Shown here one piece after another: positions 55,079-63,355 of a stretch of DNA of 64,000 nt (its first letter is position 1; each line of letters begins with the position of its first letter). Location: the NCBI GenBank assembly GCA_003298465.1, contig QNGA01000001.1:372001-436000 (forward strand), in the 5' to 3' direction. Source of the stretch: a halophilic archaeon. GTDB lineage: Archaea > Halobacteriota > Halobacteria > Halobacteriales > Haladaptataceae. Under the pieces are notes generated by a model. It was not told the origin of the DNA, did not search any database, and worked only from the letters and a program-made list of their open reading frames with translations. Made by a program: the position numbers and the translations under genes.

Positions 55079-55367
55079 GGAGACCGCTCGCTCCCTCGCG
55101 ACCGCGGCGACCGGCGACTCCGGCGGTCGATTCGCCGTCGCGACACCCGACGACCGCTCGGCTCGTCCGGACGGCCCCGCCGTCGCGAACCTTTTTGAAC
55201 GAGGACGGGACCAGAACCGGTGCGACGCCGGCAGCGGACCGCCCGCTCCGCGGTCCGACCGCCGACGCGCCAGCGGTGGTGACACGACGCCCCTCGAACG
55301 GTCCCGATACGCCCACGTCCCGCCGGGAGAGCACCACTCAAGTAGCCCCCCGTCCATCGTCCGACCC
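55079..55367. other. Gap with no feature identified
   Basis: About 290 bases of GC-rich sequence between hjc and the MFS gene. One AT-rich CCTTTTTGAAC near 55190 may be a promoter. No coding frame was supported. Confidence 0.5.
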
Positions 55368-56687
55368 GTGTCGAACGACGACCCGGGCGACGAGCGCCCG
55401 ACGAGCGACGCCGGAGACGCAGGTGCGGCCGAACGCGCCGCGAACGGCGGTGCTGCGGTCGAGAGCGACGCCGCGGACGCCGGCCATCCCGGAAGCGGCG
55501 GCGAACGCCTGTTGACGGGCTACTCGGGCCGACTCCTGCTGACGGTGTCGCTCGGCTGGACCGCCATCCAGACCGGCCGCCTCGTCCTCTCGCCGATGCT
55601 CCCCGCCATCATGGACCGGCTGACCATCTCGGAGTTCGAGGCGGGGCTGGCGCTCACCCTGCTGTGGGGGCTGTACGCGCTCGGCCAGTACCCCAGCGGC
55701 CGGCTCTCGGACCGCCTCTCCCGGAAGACGCTGCTCGCCGGCGGCCTCACCCTGCTCGTCGTCGGCTTCGCGGCGCTGGCGAACGCCCCGGGCTACCCCG
55801 CCTTCCTGGTCGGCGCGGCGCTCGTGGGGACCGGCGCCGGCCTCTACCCGACGCCGGCCCGCGCGCTCGTCTCCGACCTGTTCGTCGACCGCCGCGGGCA
55901 GGCGTTCGGCCTGCACACCGCCTCGGGGGACGTCGGCGGCGCGATAGCGGCGGGACTCGCGGTCGTCGTCCTCGCAGTTGCGACGTGGCGGGCCGCGTTC
56001 GTGCCGGTCGTCGCAGTGCTCGCGCTCGTGCTGGTCCTGCTCCACCGGTGGAACCGGGAGCAGTACACGCCGCCCGCGGTGGACCGGGCTGCACTCTCCA
56101 CGGTGCGGGCCGACCTGGCCGCGACCGCGGAGCGGTTCGGCGACCGCCGGACGGCGGCGCTGCTCGTCGCCTACTCGCTGTACGCGTTCGTCTGGCAGGG
56201 CGTGACCGGCTTCCTGCCGACCTTCCTCCAGAACGCGAAGGGGTTCGGTGCCGCGCTCGCCGGCGGAGGATTCGCCGCGCTGTTCGTCGTGGGCGCGGTG
56301 GTGAAGCCGGCCGCCGGCTCCCTCGGCGACCGCGTCTCCCGGCCGGTCGTCGCGGCCGGCGCGCTCGCGGTGGCGGCCGTCTCGCTGGCGGGCGTCCTCG
56401 CCGCCGCGTCCACCGTCCTGGTCGGCGCGGGCGTCGTCGCGTTCGCCGCGGGGCTGATGGCCTACCCGCCGGTGATGCAGGCCCACCTGATGGACGCGTT
56501 CCCGGACGGGAGCATGGGCGGCGACCTCGGGGCGACCCGGTCGGTGTACATCGGCGTCGGCAGCCTCGGCACGACCTACGTCGGCTTCGTCGCCGGGCGC
56601 GCCGGCTACGCGACGGCGTTCGCCGGGCTGCTCGCCTGCCTGCTCGCCAGCGCGCTGCTCGTGCTCGGTCTGGCGCGGACCCGTTAA
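55368..56687 (+). CDS. Major facilitator superfamily transporter
   Basis: A 439-residue 12-helix carrier. A soluble leader of about 45 residues rich in Asp, Gly and Ala precedes the first helix. Motif A appears as GRLSDRLSRKTLL (between helices 2 and 3). The second half repeats it with GSLGDRVSRPVV. Substrate unknown. Starts with GTG 55368. Its stop overlaps the convergent GlpA-like gene on TTAA. Confidence 0.85.
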   Translation: MSNDDPGDERPTSDAGDAGAAERAANGGAAVESDAADAGHPGSGGERLLTGYSGRLLLTVSLGWTAIQTGRLVLSPMLPAIMDRLTISEFEAGLALTLLWGLYALGQYPSGRLSDRLSRKTLLAGGLTLLVVGFAALANAPGYPAFLVGAALVGTGAGLYPTPARALVSDLFVDRRGQAFGLHTASGDVGGAIAAGLAVVVLAVATWRAAFVPVVAVLALVLVLLHRWNREQYTPPAVDRAALSTVRADLAATAERFGDRRTAALLVAYSLYAFVWQGVTGFLPTFLQNAKGFGAALAGGGFAALFVVGAVVKPAAGSLGDRVSRPVVAAGALAVAAVSLAGVLAAASTVLVGAGVVAFAAGLMAYPPVMQAHLMDAFPDGSMGGDLGATRSVYIGVGSLGTTYVGFVAGRAGYATAFAGLLACLLASALLVLGLARTR

Positions 56688-57925
56688 CCGCGGCGGGCGT
56701 CGGACGGTCGCTCCTCGGCCGGCGGCAGCGGTCCGAACTCCGATAGCGCACTCCGGAGCGCGTCGGGGTCGTCGCGGCCGGGAAGCGGTTCCGCGGCGGT
56801 TCGGCACGGCGCGTCCACGCCCAGTCGCTCGCAGACGTGGTCGGCGACGCTCTCCGCCATCAGGCGGTACGTCGTCAGCTTGCCGCCCACGATGGTCGTG
56901 AACCCCGACACGCCGTCGCGCTCGCCGTGGTCGAGCAGCGTGTAGCCGCGGGTCACCGAGCGGCCCGCCTCGAACTCGCTCGCCTCGCCGCCGAACAGCG
57001 GTCGCACTCCCCAGTACGACCGGACGACCGGAGCCGTCTGCAGGTCGGGGACCATCTCCCCGGCCGTCTCGACCAGCAGGTCGACCTCCCACTCCTCTTT
57101 CGGGTACTCGTCCGGGTCGTCGACCGCCTCGCTGGTCGTGCCGAGGACGGCGGTCGAGTCGTGGGGCACGACGATGTCGCCGTCCGTCGCCGGGCGCGCC
57201 CGGTTGACGACGGCGTCGACCGGCGGGTAGTCGACGACGACCATGGCTCCCTTCGAGGGGCGCATCGGAATCTCGACGTCGGCCAGCGACCCCACCTCGC
57301 CCGCCCACGCGCCGGTGGCGTTGACGACGTGGTCGGCGCGTATCGTTTCCGTCCCGGTCGTGCCGGGACGGCGAATCTCCGCGCCGGTCACCTCGCCGCC
57401 GTCGACGAGGAGGTCGACGACCTCGGCCTGGGTGTGTATCGCGCCGCCGTGTTCCCGCGCGTCGACGGCGTTCGCGACCGCGAGCGGGAACGGGTGGACG
57501 ACGGCGTCCGGGACCCTGAGGAGCCGCTCCGTCTCCGGCGAGAGGTACGGTCGGTCGCGCCGCACCGACTCGACGTCGACCGGCTCCGCGTCGATGCCGC
57601 AGTCCCGGCAGCGGTTGCGCAGTCGCTCGAAGTAGCCGTCGTCGTCCGGCAACTGGGCGAAGAACCCGCCGGTCGGGTCGATGCAGTGCGGGGCGACCTC
57701 CCGCAGAATCTCGTTCTCGGCGATGCACTCCCGTGCGCTCTCGGGGTCCGACGTCGCGTAGCGCGCGCCGCTGTGCAGGACCCCGTGCGTGTTCCCCGTC
57801 GCGCCGCCGGCGAGTCCGTTCCGTTCGACGACCACCGTCTCGACGCCGCGCAGCCCGAGGTCGCGCGCGACGCCGACGCCGGTCGCTCCGCCCCCGACGA
57901 CGAGAACGTCCGTCTCTCGATTCAC
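56684..57925 (-). CDS. FAD-dependent glycerol-3-phosphate dehydrogenase-like (GlpA) oxidoreductase
   Basis: A 413-residue flavoprotein. The FAD site is VLVVGGGATGVGVARDL (7-23); GNTHGVLHSGARYA and FTTIVGGKLTTYRLM are typical of the GlpA/GlpD family. The C-terminal cysteine-rich domain found in full GlpA (about 560 residues) is absent, and no GlpB or GlpC gene follows. Starts at GTG 57925. Probably oxidises a hydroxyacid or glycerol-3-phosphate; the substrate is uncertain. Confidence 0.8.
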   Translation of the reverse strand: MNRETDVLVVGGGATGVGVARDLGLRGVETVVVERNGLAGGATGNTHGVLHSGARYATSDPESARECIAENEILREVAPHCIDPTGGFFAQLPDDDGYFERLRNRCRDCGIDAEPVDVESVRRDRPYLSPETERLLRVPDAVVHPFPLAVANAVDAREHGGAIHTQAEVVDLLVDGGEVTGAEIRRPGTTGTETIRADHVVNATGAWAGEVGSLADVEIPMRPSKGAMVVVDYPPVDAVVNRARPATDGDIVVPHDSTAVLGTTSEAVDDPDEYPKEEWEVDLLVETAGEMVPDLQTAPVVRSYWGVRPLFGGEASEFEAGRSVTRGYTLLDHGERDGVSGFTTIVGGKLTTYRLMAESVADHVCERLGVDAPCRTAAEPLPGRDDPDALRSALSEFGPLPPAEERPSDARRG

Positions 57926-58034
57926 GTGCTCGGTTCGGGAGCCAGTCGCTTCACGGTGTCGCCGCGTTCCCGTCGAGCGCCGGTCGACCGTCGGCGGCGA
58001 CGCGGGCCGGACTCCCGACGGTCGCGTGCGGTCG

Positions 58035-59300
58035 TCAGGAGAGGTGGTCGAGCACGCCAGCCGTGTCGGCCGGGACGGGTTCGGGGTCGGCACCGGCGGC
58101 GGCCGCGGCGTCCGGGTCTTTCAGCAGGTGGCCGGTCGTCAGGCAGACGACGCGCTCGTCGCTCCCGACGACGCCCGCGTCGCGGAGCTTTCGAAGGCCG
58201 GCGACGGAGGCGGCGCTGGCCGGTTCGACGCCGACGCCGTCGCGTGCGAGCGCGCGCTGGGCGTCCGTTATCTCGTCGTCGGAGACGGCGACGGCGGTGC
58301 CGCCCGTCTCCCGAATCGCGGGCAGCGCCTTCGGGGCGTTGACGGGGTTGCCGATGCGGATGGCGGTCGCCCGGGTCTCCACGTCAGCCCAGCGGCGGAC
58401 CGTCTCGCGGTCCTCCTCGACCGCCTCGACCATCGGCGCGGCCCCTTCGGCCTGAACGCCGGTCAGCGTCGGCACCTCGTCGACCGCGAGTTCGCCGGCG
58501 GCGACGAGTTCGCGGAACGCCTTGTACAGCGCGGCGGTGTTGCCGGCGTTGCCCACCGGGAGGACGATGCGGTCCGGCAGGTCGCCGGTCTGGTCGCGGA
58601 ACCCTTCGAGCATCTCCAGGCCGATGGTCTTCTGGCCCTCCAGTCTGAAGGGGTTCAGCGAGTTCAGGAGGTACGCCTCCCCGCGGTCGGCGAGGTCGGC
58701 GACGACGTCGAGGCAGTCGTCGAAGTTGCCGTCGACTTCGAGAATCCTGGCCCCGTGGAGGCTGGCCTGCGCGACCTTGCCGGCGGCGACCTTGCCCGCG
58801 GGCAGCAGGACGAGCACCTGGGTGCCGGCCCGCGCGCCGTAGCACGCGAGGGCGGCGCTCGTGTTGCCCGTGCTCGCGCAGGCGAGGCGGTCGACGCCGA
58901 GTCGCTCGGCGACGCGAACGCCGACGGTCATCCCGCGGTCCTTGAAGCTCCCCGTCGGGTTCATCCCCTCGTGTTTCACCCGGAGTTCGGCGACGCCGAC
59001 CTCCTCCTCGATGGTCGGCACCTCGTACAGCGGCGTGGCACCCTCCTCGATGCTCACGCCGGAGTCGACCGGGAGCGCGTCGGCGTACCGCCAGACGCCG
59101 CGGCCCGAGTCGGCATCGAACTCCGCGAGCGTGGGGTGGTCGTCGTACCGGACTTCGAGCAGGCTCTCGCAGTCCGGACAGCGGTAGCGAATCTCGTCGA
59201 ACGGCGCACCCGTCCACTCGCAGTCGATGCAGGCGAGCCAGACCCCGTCGTCGGCGCAGTCGGGCGTCGGCGCGGTGGGGTTCGAGAGGGAGAGGTCCAT
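58035..59300 (-). CDS. thrC: Threonine synthase
   Basis: Last step of threonine biosynthesis from phosphohomoserine. The 421-residue fold-type-II PLP enzyme starts with a zinc-ribbon-like pair (CIDCEWTGAPF, then YRCPDC), has the PLP lysine in NPTGSFKDRGM, STGNTSAALACYG, and the glycine loop GNAGNTAALYKAF. Start ATG 59300, with GGCTTTTTCAG as the TATA box about 27 bases upstream. Confidence 0.94.
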   Translation of the reverse strand: MDLSLSNPTAPTPDCADDGVWLACIDCEWTGAPFDEIRYRCPDCESLLEVRYDDHPTLAEFDADSGRGVWRYADALPVDSGVSIEEGATPLYEVPTIEEEVGVAELRVKHEGMNPTGSFKDRGMTVGVRVAERLGVDRLACASTGNTSAALACYGARAGTQVLVLLPAGKVAAGKVAQASLHGARILEVDGNFDDCLDVVADLADRGEAYLLNSLNPFRLEGQKTIGLEMLEGFRDQTGDLPDRIVLPVGNAGNTAALYKAFRELVAAGELAVDEVPTLTGVQAEGAAPMVEAVEEDRETVRRWADVETRATAIRIGNPVNAPKALPAIRETGGTAVAVSDDEITDAQRALARDGVGVEPASAASVAGLRKLRDAGVVGSDERVVCLTTGHLLKDPDAAAAAGADPEPVPADTAGVLDHLS

Positions 59301-59445
59301 CGGGCGGGTGGAGGCGTTCCGTGCTGAAAAAGCCGCTGGACGGTGGCAACTTCGACCGGCCGTCCCGCCGGCGCTCGGTCTCCGGTCGCCGGGAAGACTG
59401 CGCTCCGGGTCGGTCGCGGTCCTCACCGCCGCGAGGGCGGGGTCC

Positions 59446-60045
59446 TCAGATGAGGCTCATGTAGTAGTCCCAGTCCCAGTACTGACCGGGGTCGGTGTGG
59501 TCGTTGTAGCCGCAGTCGGTCTCGGGAACCTGGTGGTGGCCCATGATGCCGCTCTCGCCGTTGCAGTCCGCGACGCCGGAGACGCGGCTCTTCGGAACGT
59601 TGTACTCCTCGCAGAGCCAGCGGACGAGTTCGGCCGAACTCCGGTACTGCGCGTCCGGGAAGCCGCTGCTCACGTAGCCGCCGTGCTCGATGCCGATGGT
59701 GGCGTCGTTGTACCACGCGACGCCGCCGGCGTGCCACGCCTCGTTGATGTCGCTGACGGACTGGTACTTGTACCCGTCGTCCCGGATGGTGTAGTGTGCG
59801 CTCACGTTGGCGTCGGGGTCCTGGAACCAGTTGACCGTGCTCTCGGCCGACCCCTGGGCGACGTGGATGACGATGGCGTCTATCTCCGCCGCGCCGCGGT
59901 TCGCGGCGGTGTAGTTGCTCGAGTCGGCCGGTTCCCAGTCGACCGCGGGCTTCGCCGCCGCGGTGCTGGACGAGAGCGCGGTCGCTCCGATACCGACGGT
60001 GCTCGCTGCGCCGATCTTCTTCAGTAGGTTTCGTCTCGTCGTCAT
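59446..60045 (-). CDS. Secreted N-acetylmuramoyl-L-alanine amidase-like protein (PGRP fold)
   Basis: A 199-residue protein with a Tat-type signal (TTRRNLLKKIGAASTVGIGA). The amidase_2 domain shows His61 in AIVIHVAQG, His84 in VSAHYTIRDDG, IGIEHGG, and the late zinc region MGHHQVPETDCGYNDHTDPG. The candidate zinc ligands are His61, His170 or His171, and Cys178 or Asp182. Archaea have no murein, so the substrate is probably bacterial cell wall or a different amide. Start ATG 60045. Confidence 0.82.
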   Translation of the reverse strand: MTTRRNLLKKIGAASTVGIGATALSSSTAAAKPAVDWEPADSSNYTAANRGAAEIDAIVIHVAQGSAESTVNWFQDPDANVSAHYTIRDDGYKYQSVSDINEAWHAGGVAWYNDATIGIEHGGYVSSGFPDAQYRSSAELVRWLCEEYNVPKSRVSGVADCNGESGIMGHHQVPETDCGYNDHTDPGQYWDWDYYMSLI

Positions 60046-60211
60046 GGTCCGAATACTGCATCGAAACGCATTCAATTAATACTTTCTAAAGATAAATAAA
60101 ATTAATTCACTCTACGATACTGTCGAAATTTCGGTGGCGTCCGCGGAGAACGCCGGTCGCCACTCCTCGCATCGGCGCGGTGTTCGCCGACGCGCCGACG
60201 CCACCGTCTCG
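60046..60211. promoter_or_regulatory. AT-rich promoter region of the amidase gene
   Basis: A strikingly AT-rich stretch around 60069-60112 (including minus-strand TTTTATTTATC and AAGTATTAATTG) stands in the gap between the amidase and CapA genes. It should drive the amidase. The rest of the gap holds no gene. Confidence 0.5.
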
Positions 60212-61195
60212 CTACGGTTCCAGCACGAGTTCGTCGCCCTCGCGCTCGAACTCGGTCCCCATCGCCGCCGACAGTCGGCGCATCCGTCGCCGGCTCCAGT
60301 CGGCCGCGGCCGCCCCCGCCTCGTGCACCGCGTAGTCGTATATCTCGGTGGGCAAGAGCCGAAGCTCGTCGATTTCGCCGTTCTCGACGGACACCTCGAA
60401 GAGGAAACTCCGGTCGTTGTGCAGGTCGGAGTCGACCGCGTAGTCGTCGACGAAGTCGCCGGTGTCGTACAGCACGACCGTTCCGTCGACCACCTCGACG
60501 CCGTGGAAGACGTGGGCGCTGTGGCCGTGGACCAGGTCGACGCCCTCGCCGGCCAGCCAGCGCGCGAACGACCGGAACTCCGGCGGCGGCTCCTCCCGCA
60601 TGTTCGGTCCCCAGTGCAGCGAGGCGACGAGCAGGTCGGGGTCGGCGTCGCGGGCGCGGGAGAGCGCGTCGCCGACCGCGCGCCGCGTCTCCCGGTCGTC
60701 GGCGTCGAACTCGACGCGCGCGGTTCCCGGCTTCCCGGGACCGGCGGCGTACTCCGGCGTGTTGTCGGTGAACGCGACGACGGCGACGGTACGGTCCCCG
60801 ACCGCGACGACCGCCGGCGCGCGCGCCGCGCTCTCGTCCTCGCCGGCACCGGCGTGGGCGATTCCGGCGTCGTCGAGGGACGCGAGCGTGTCGGACAGGG
60901 CGGGCCGACCGTAGTCCAGCACGTGGTTGTTGGCGAGGCTCGCGTAGTCGACGCCCGCCGCCGAAAGCGCCGGGACGGCCCAGTCCGGGTCCGCCCGGAA
61001 GTGGAACGCCCGGTGGGTCTCGGTCCACGGCGTCCCGCGCGTCGAGAGACAGCACTCGAGGTTGACGAACAGGCCGTCGAGCGCGCGCAGGCGGTCGACG
61101 ACGTCGCCCCAGACGGTGTCGACCGGTCGCCGTCGCTGGTGCTCGTCGACGAGCCTGCCGAGCATCACGTCCCCCGTGAACCCCAGTCGAACCAT
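60212..61195 (-). CDS. CapA-family metallophosphatase-like protein
   Basis: A 327-residue protein of the CapA/PgsA (poly-gamma-glutamate synthesis) fold. It starts VRLGFTGDVMLGR with a metal-type Asp, then LDGLFVNLECCLS, LANNHVLDYG and VDLVHGHSAHVFHGVEV. No signal peptide or membrane segment is visible, so it is cytoplasmic, unlike classical CapA. Start ATG 61195 (MVRLGFTGD) fits the fold better than 61252. The function is unknown in archaea. Confidence 0.8.
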   Translation of the reverse strand: MVRLGFTGDVMLGRLVDEHQRRRPVDTVWGDVVDRLRALDGLFVNLECCLSTRGTPWTETHRAFHFRADPDWAVPALSAAGVDYASLANNHVLDYGRPALSDTLASLDDAGIAHAGAGEDESAARAPAVVAVGDRTVAVVAFTDNTPEYAAGPGKPGTARVEFDADDRETRRAVGDALSRARDADPDLLVASLHWGPNMREEPPPEFRSFARWLAGEGVDLVHGHSAHVFHGVEVVDGTVVLYDTGDFVDDYAVDSDLHNDRSFLFEVSVENGEIDELRLLPTEIYDYAVHEAGAAAADWSRRRMRRLSAAMGTEFEREGDELVLEP

Positions 61196-61333
61196 CCCAC
61201 CGGAGTTCGGCCGAGAGCGAGAAAAGGATGGGGGCCGGTCGCTCGCCGGCACCCGCCACCGCCGAACTGATGCGCGTTCCGACCCCCCCTCGTCGCCACG
61301 TGCGGTCGCCTCTCGCTGTTCGCCGCCGAGCCG

Positions 61334-63247
61334 TCACCGCGCCGGCGTCCAGAGACCGTCTCCGCGTACCGCCCGCAGACAGGCGATGGGGGCTCCCGCG
61401 GCCCACGCCTGCGGCTCGCAGGCGGCGCCGTAGGGGAGCGGGACGTCGGTGTCGTCGCGTTCGAAGCCGGCGAACAGTTCGGGGAGGCGGTCGTTTCCTC
61501 GCGCGACCGCCGCGTCGACCAGTCCCTGCGCGACCGTTCTCGCCGCGTCGGTTCGACCGTACCGCGCCATGCCGAGCGCGACGAGCGAGTTGTCGTGCGG
61601 CCAGACGCTCCCGAGATGGTAGCTCTCCGGATTGTACACCAGATGGTCGCTGGAGACGGTTCGAATCCCCCACCCGGTGAACATGTCGTCGGCCACGAGG
61701 CGGTCGACGACCGCCTGCGCTCGGTCGTCGGGGACGATGCCGCTCCAGAGACAGTGCCCCGGATTCGAGGCGACGGTCTCGACGGGGTCGTTCCGGCCGT
61801 CGAGCGCGACGGCGTAGAACGACTCCTCGGGTAGCCAGAACGCGTCGTCGAACGACCGGGCGAGTTCGTCGGCCTCGGCCTCCAGTCGGCGAGCGCGCTC
61901 GTCGTCGAAGAGGGTCCGCGCCAGGTCGGCCGCTCGACGTTTCGCGTCGTAGTAGTACCCCTGCGCTTCCGCGACGGCGATCGGACCGTCCGGATGCGTC
62001 CCGTCGGGGTGCATGATGCCGTCGCCGCTGTCCTTCCAGGCCTGGTGGGTGAGTCCGCCGCCCTCGCCGTCGGCCGGGTACTCGAGGAAGCCGTCGCCGT
62101 CGGCGTCGCCGTACTCGTCGCACCAGTCGAGGGCGCGCACGACGTGACTCCAGAGCTCCTCGGCGAACACGTCGTCACCGGTCGACCGCCACGTCTCGTG
62201 GACGAGGACGACGAACAGCGCCGTCGCGTCTATCGTACCGTAGTACGGCGAGTGGGGGACCGTCCCTCGAAGCGCCGCTTCGCCGCGGCGCGTTTCGTGG
62301 AGAATCTTCCCGGGTTCGGCGGCCCGGAAGTCGTCGACCTCGGTCGCCTGGTTCGCGGCGAGATACCGGCACGTCCCCTTCGCCGTCGCGGTCGTCAACG
62401 GAAGCGCCTGCAGTGCGGCGATGATGGAGTCGCGGCCGAACCCGGTCGCGAACCAGGGGACGCCGGCGGTGAACAGCGGCCCGTACTCGGTGTCCAGACG
62501 GAGTTCCAGCAGGTTCCGTCGACTCTCCGCGAGGACCCGCTCCCACCTCGAGGCCGCGAGGTCGGCGGTCGACCGCTCCCACTCCCGCTCGCGGTCGCGG
62601 ACCGCCTCGCGAGCGGCCTCGAACGCCGCGTCCGGGTCACCGGCCGAACCGCCCGGCTCGACGGCGACGGTGATTTCGACCTCCTCGCGCGGGGCGAACG
62701 CGAGGTCGAGTTCGAGTTCGGCGTCCGCTCGACCCCCTCCTTCGGTGACGGCGACGTCACCGCCGGACGCGCGAACGGTCGTCTCCCACGTGCGGTCGAG
62801 GTCGTCGGGGTCGTAGCGGAAGGCGACGCCGTCGGCTCGCGCCTCGGCGTCGACCGTTCTGTCGCGACTGCCCGTGTGACTCCGGACCTCGAACAGGTCT
62901 TCGAACGCCGTTCCGAACCGCAGCGAGAACGTCTCCGACCGGGCCTCCGGCGTGAGGTTCCGGACGCGAAGTCGGTCGTAGAGCCCGTCGGTAACGACCT
63001 GCCGCCGACCGACGTGGAACGTTCGAGCGCCGCGGTCCAGCGACGTCGCCAGGTGTACGGTTCGTTCGCTCGGACGAGGCGCGTTTACGTCCAGCGGTTC
63101 CAACGTCGTTCCCTTCGCGTCGAGGTCGTACGCATCCAGATGCCGCGTATCCCGGTGATAGAAGCCGTCGTGCTCGCGCGTCGTGCGGCCGTCCGCGTCC
63201 GTCACGAGGAACGTCGACCCGTGGACCACGGCGCTGTCGGTCTTCAT
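61334..63247 (-). CDS. Amylo-alpha-1,6-glucosidase / glycogen-debranching-type enzyme
   Basis: A 637-residue enzyme. The N-terminal domain (FLVTDADGRTTREHDGFYHR, to about 190) is a GDE-type beta domain; the C-terminal (alpha/alpha)6 domain includes WFATGFGRDSIIAAL, LEYPADGEGGGLTHQAWKDS and SVWPHDNSLVALG, with acidic residues for acid-base catalysis. It likely trims alpha-1,6 branches or other oligosaccharides. It starts at ATG 63247, divergent from a sugar ABC substrate-binding gene, so a shared regulon is likely. Confidence 0.85.
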   Translation of the reverse strand: MKTDSAVVHGSTFLVTDADGRTTREHDGFYHRDTRHLDAYDLDAKGTTLEPLDVNAPRPSERTVHLATSLDRGARTFHVGRRQVVTDGLYDRLRVRNLTPEARSETFSLRFGTAFEDLFEVRSHTGSRDRTVDAEARADGVAFRYDPDDLDRTWETTVRASGGDVAVTEGGGRADAELELDLAFAPREEVEITVAVEPGGSAGDPDAAFEAAREAVRDREREWERSTADLAASRWERVLAESRRNLLELRLDTEYGPLFTAGVPWFATGFGRDSIIAALQALPLTTATAKGTCRYLAANQATEVDDFRAAEPGKILHETRRGEAALRGTVPHSPYYGTIDATALFVVLVHETWRSTGDDVFAEELWSHVVRALDWCDEYGDADGDGFLEYPADGEGGGLTHQAWKDSGDGIMHPDGTHPDGPIAVAEAQGYYYDAKRRAADLARTLFDDERARRLEAEADELARSFDDAFWLPEESFYAVALDGRNDPVETVASNPGHCLWSGIVPDDRAQAVVDRLVADDMFTGWGIRTVSSDHLVYNPESYHLGSVWPHDNSLVALGMARYGRTDAARTVAQGLVDAAVARGNDRLPELFAGFERDDTDVPLPYGAACEPQAWAAGAPIACLRAVRGDGLWTPAR

Positions 63248-63270
63248 CGTCTTCGACTCAACCGCTGCCT

Positions 63271-63280
63271 ACTTATAAAA
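63271..63280 (-). promoter_or_regulatory. TATA box of the debranching-enzyme gene
   Basis: TTTTATAAGT on the minus strand is centred 28 bases before ATG 63247, giving a leaderless transcript. Confidence 0.65.
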
Positions 63281-63290
63281 TGTCGCCTGA

Positions 63291-63308
63291 TAACTACTGG
63301 AGTAGTTA
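63291..63308. promoter_or_regulatory. Palindromic operator in the divergent sugar promoter
   Basis: TAACTACT-GG-AGTAGTTA, a perfect 8-base inverted repeat with a 2-base centre. It lies just upstream of both TATA boxes (10 and about 10 bases away), the position of an activator site or dual-control site. Its regulator is not encoded in the window; a TrmB-type sugar regulator is one possibility. Confidence 0.65.
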
Positions 63309-63318
63309 GTCGTCCAAA

Positions 63319-63331
63319 ATATTTATTAAGT
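63319..63331 (+). promoter_or_regulatory. TATA region of the sugar substrate-binding gene
   Basis: ATATTTATTAAGT is very AT-rich, centred about 30 bases before ATG 63356. Transcription should start at about 63350, favouring that ATG over the in-frame ATG at 63344. Confidence 0.5.
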
Positions 63332-63355
63332 ATTAGGCGCGATATGCCACAGAAC

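Noticed and set aside
61660..61690. GGTTCGAATCCCCC, which looks like a tRNA T-arm
   Set aside because: It lies inside the debranching-enzyme coding region and no tRNA cloverleaf can be drawn around it.
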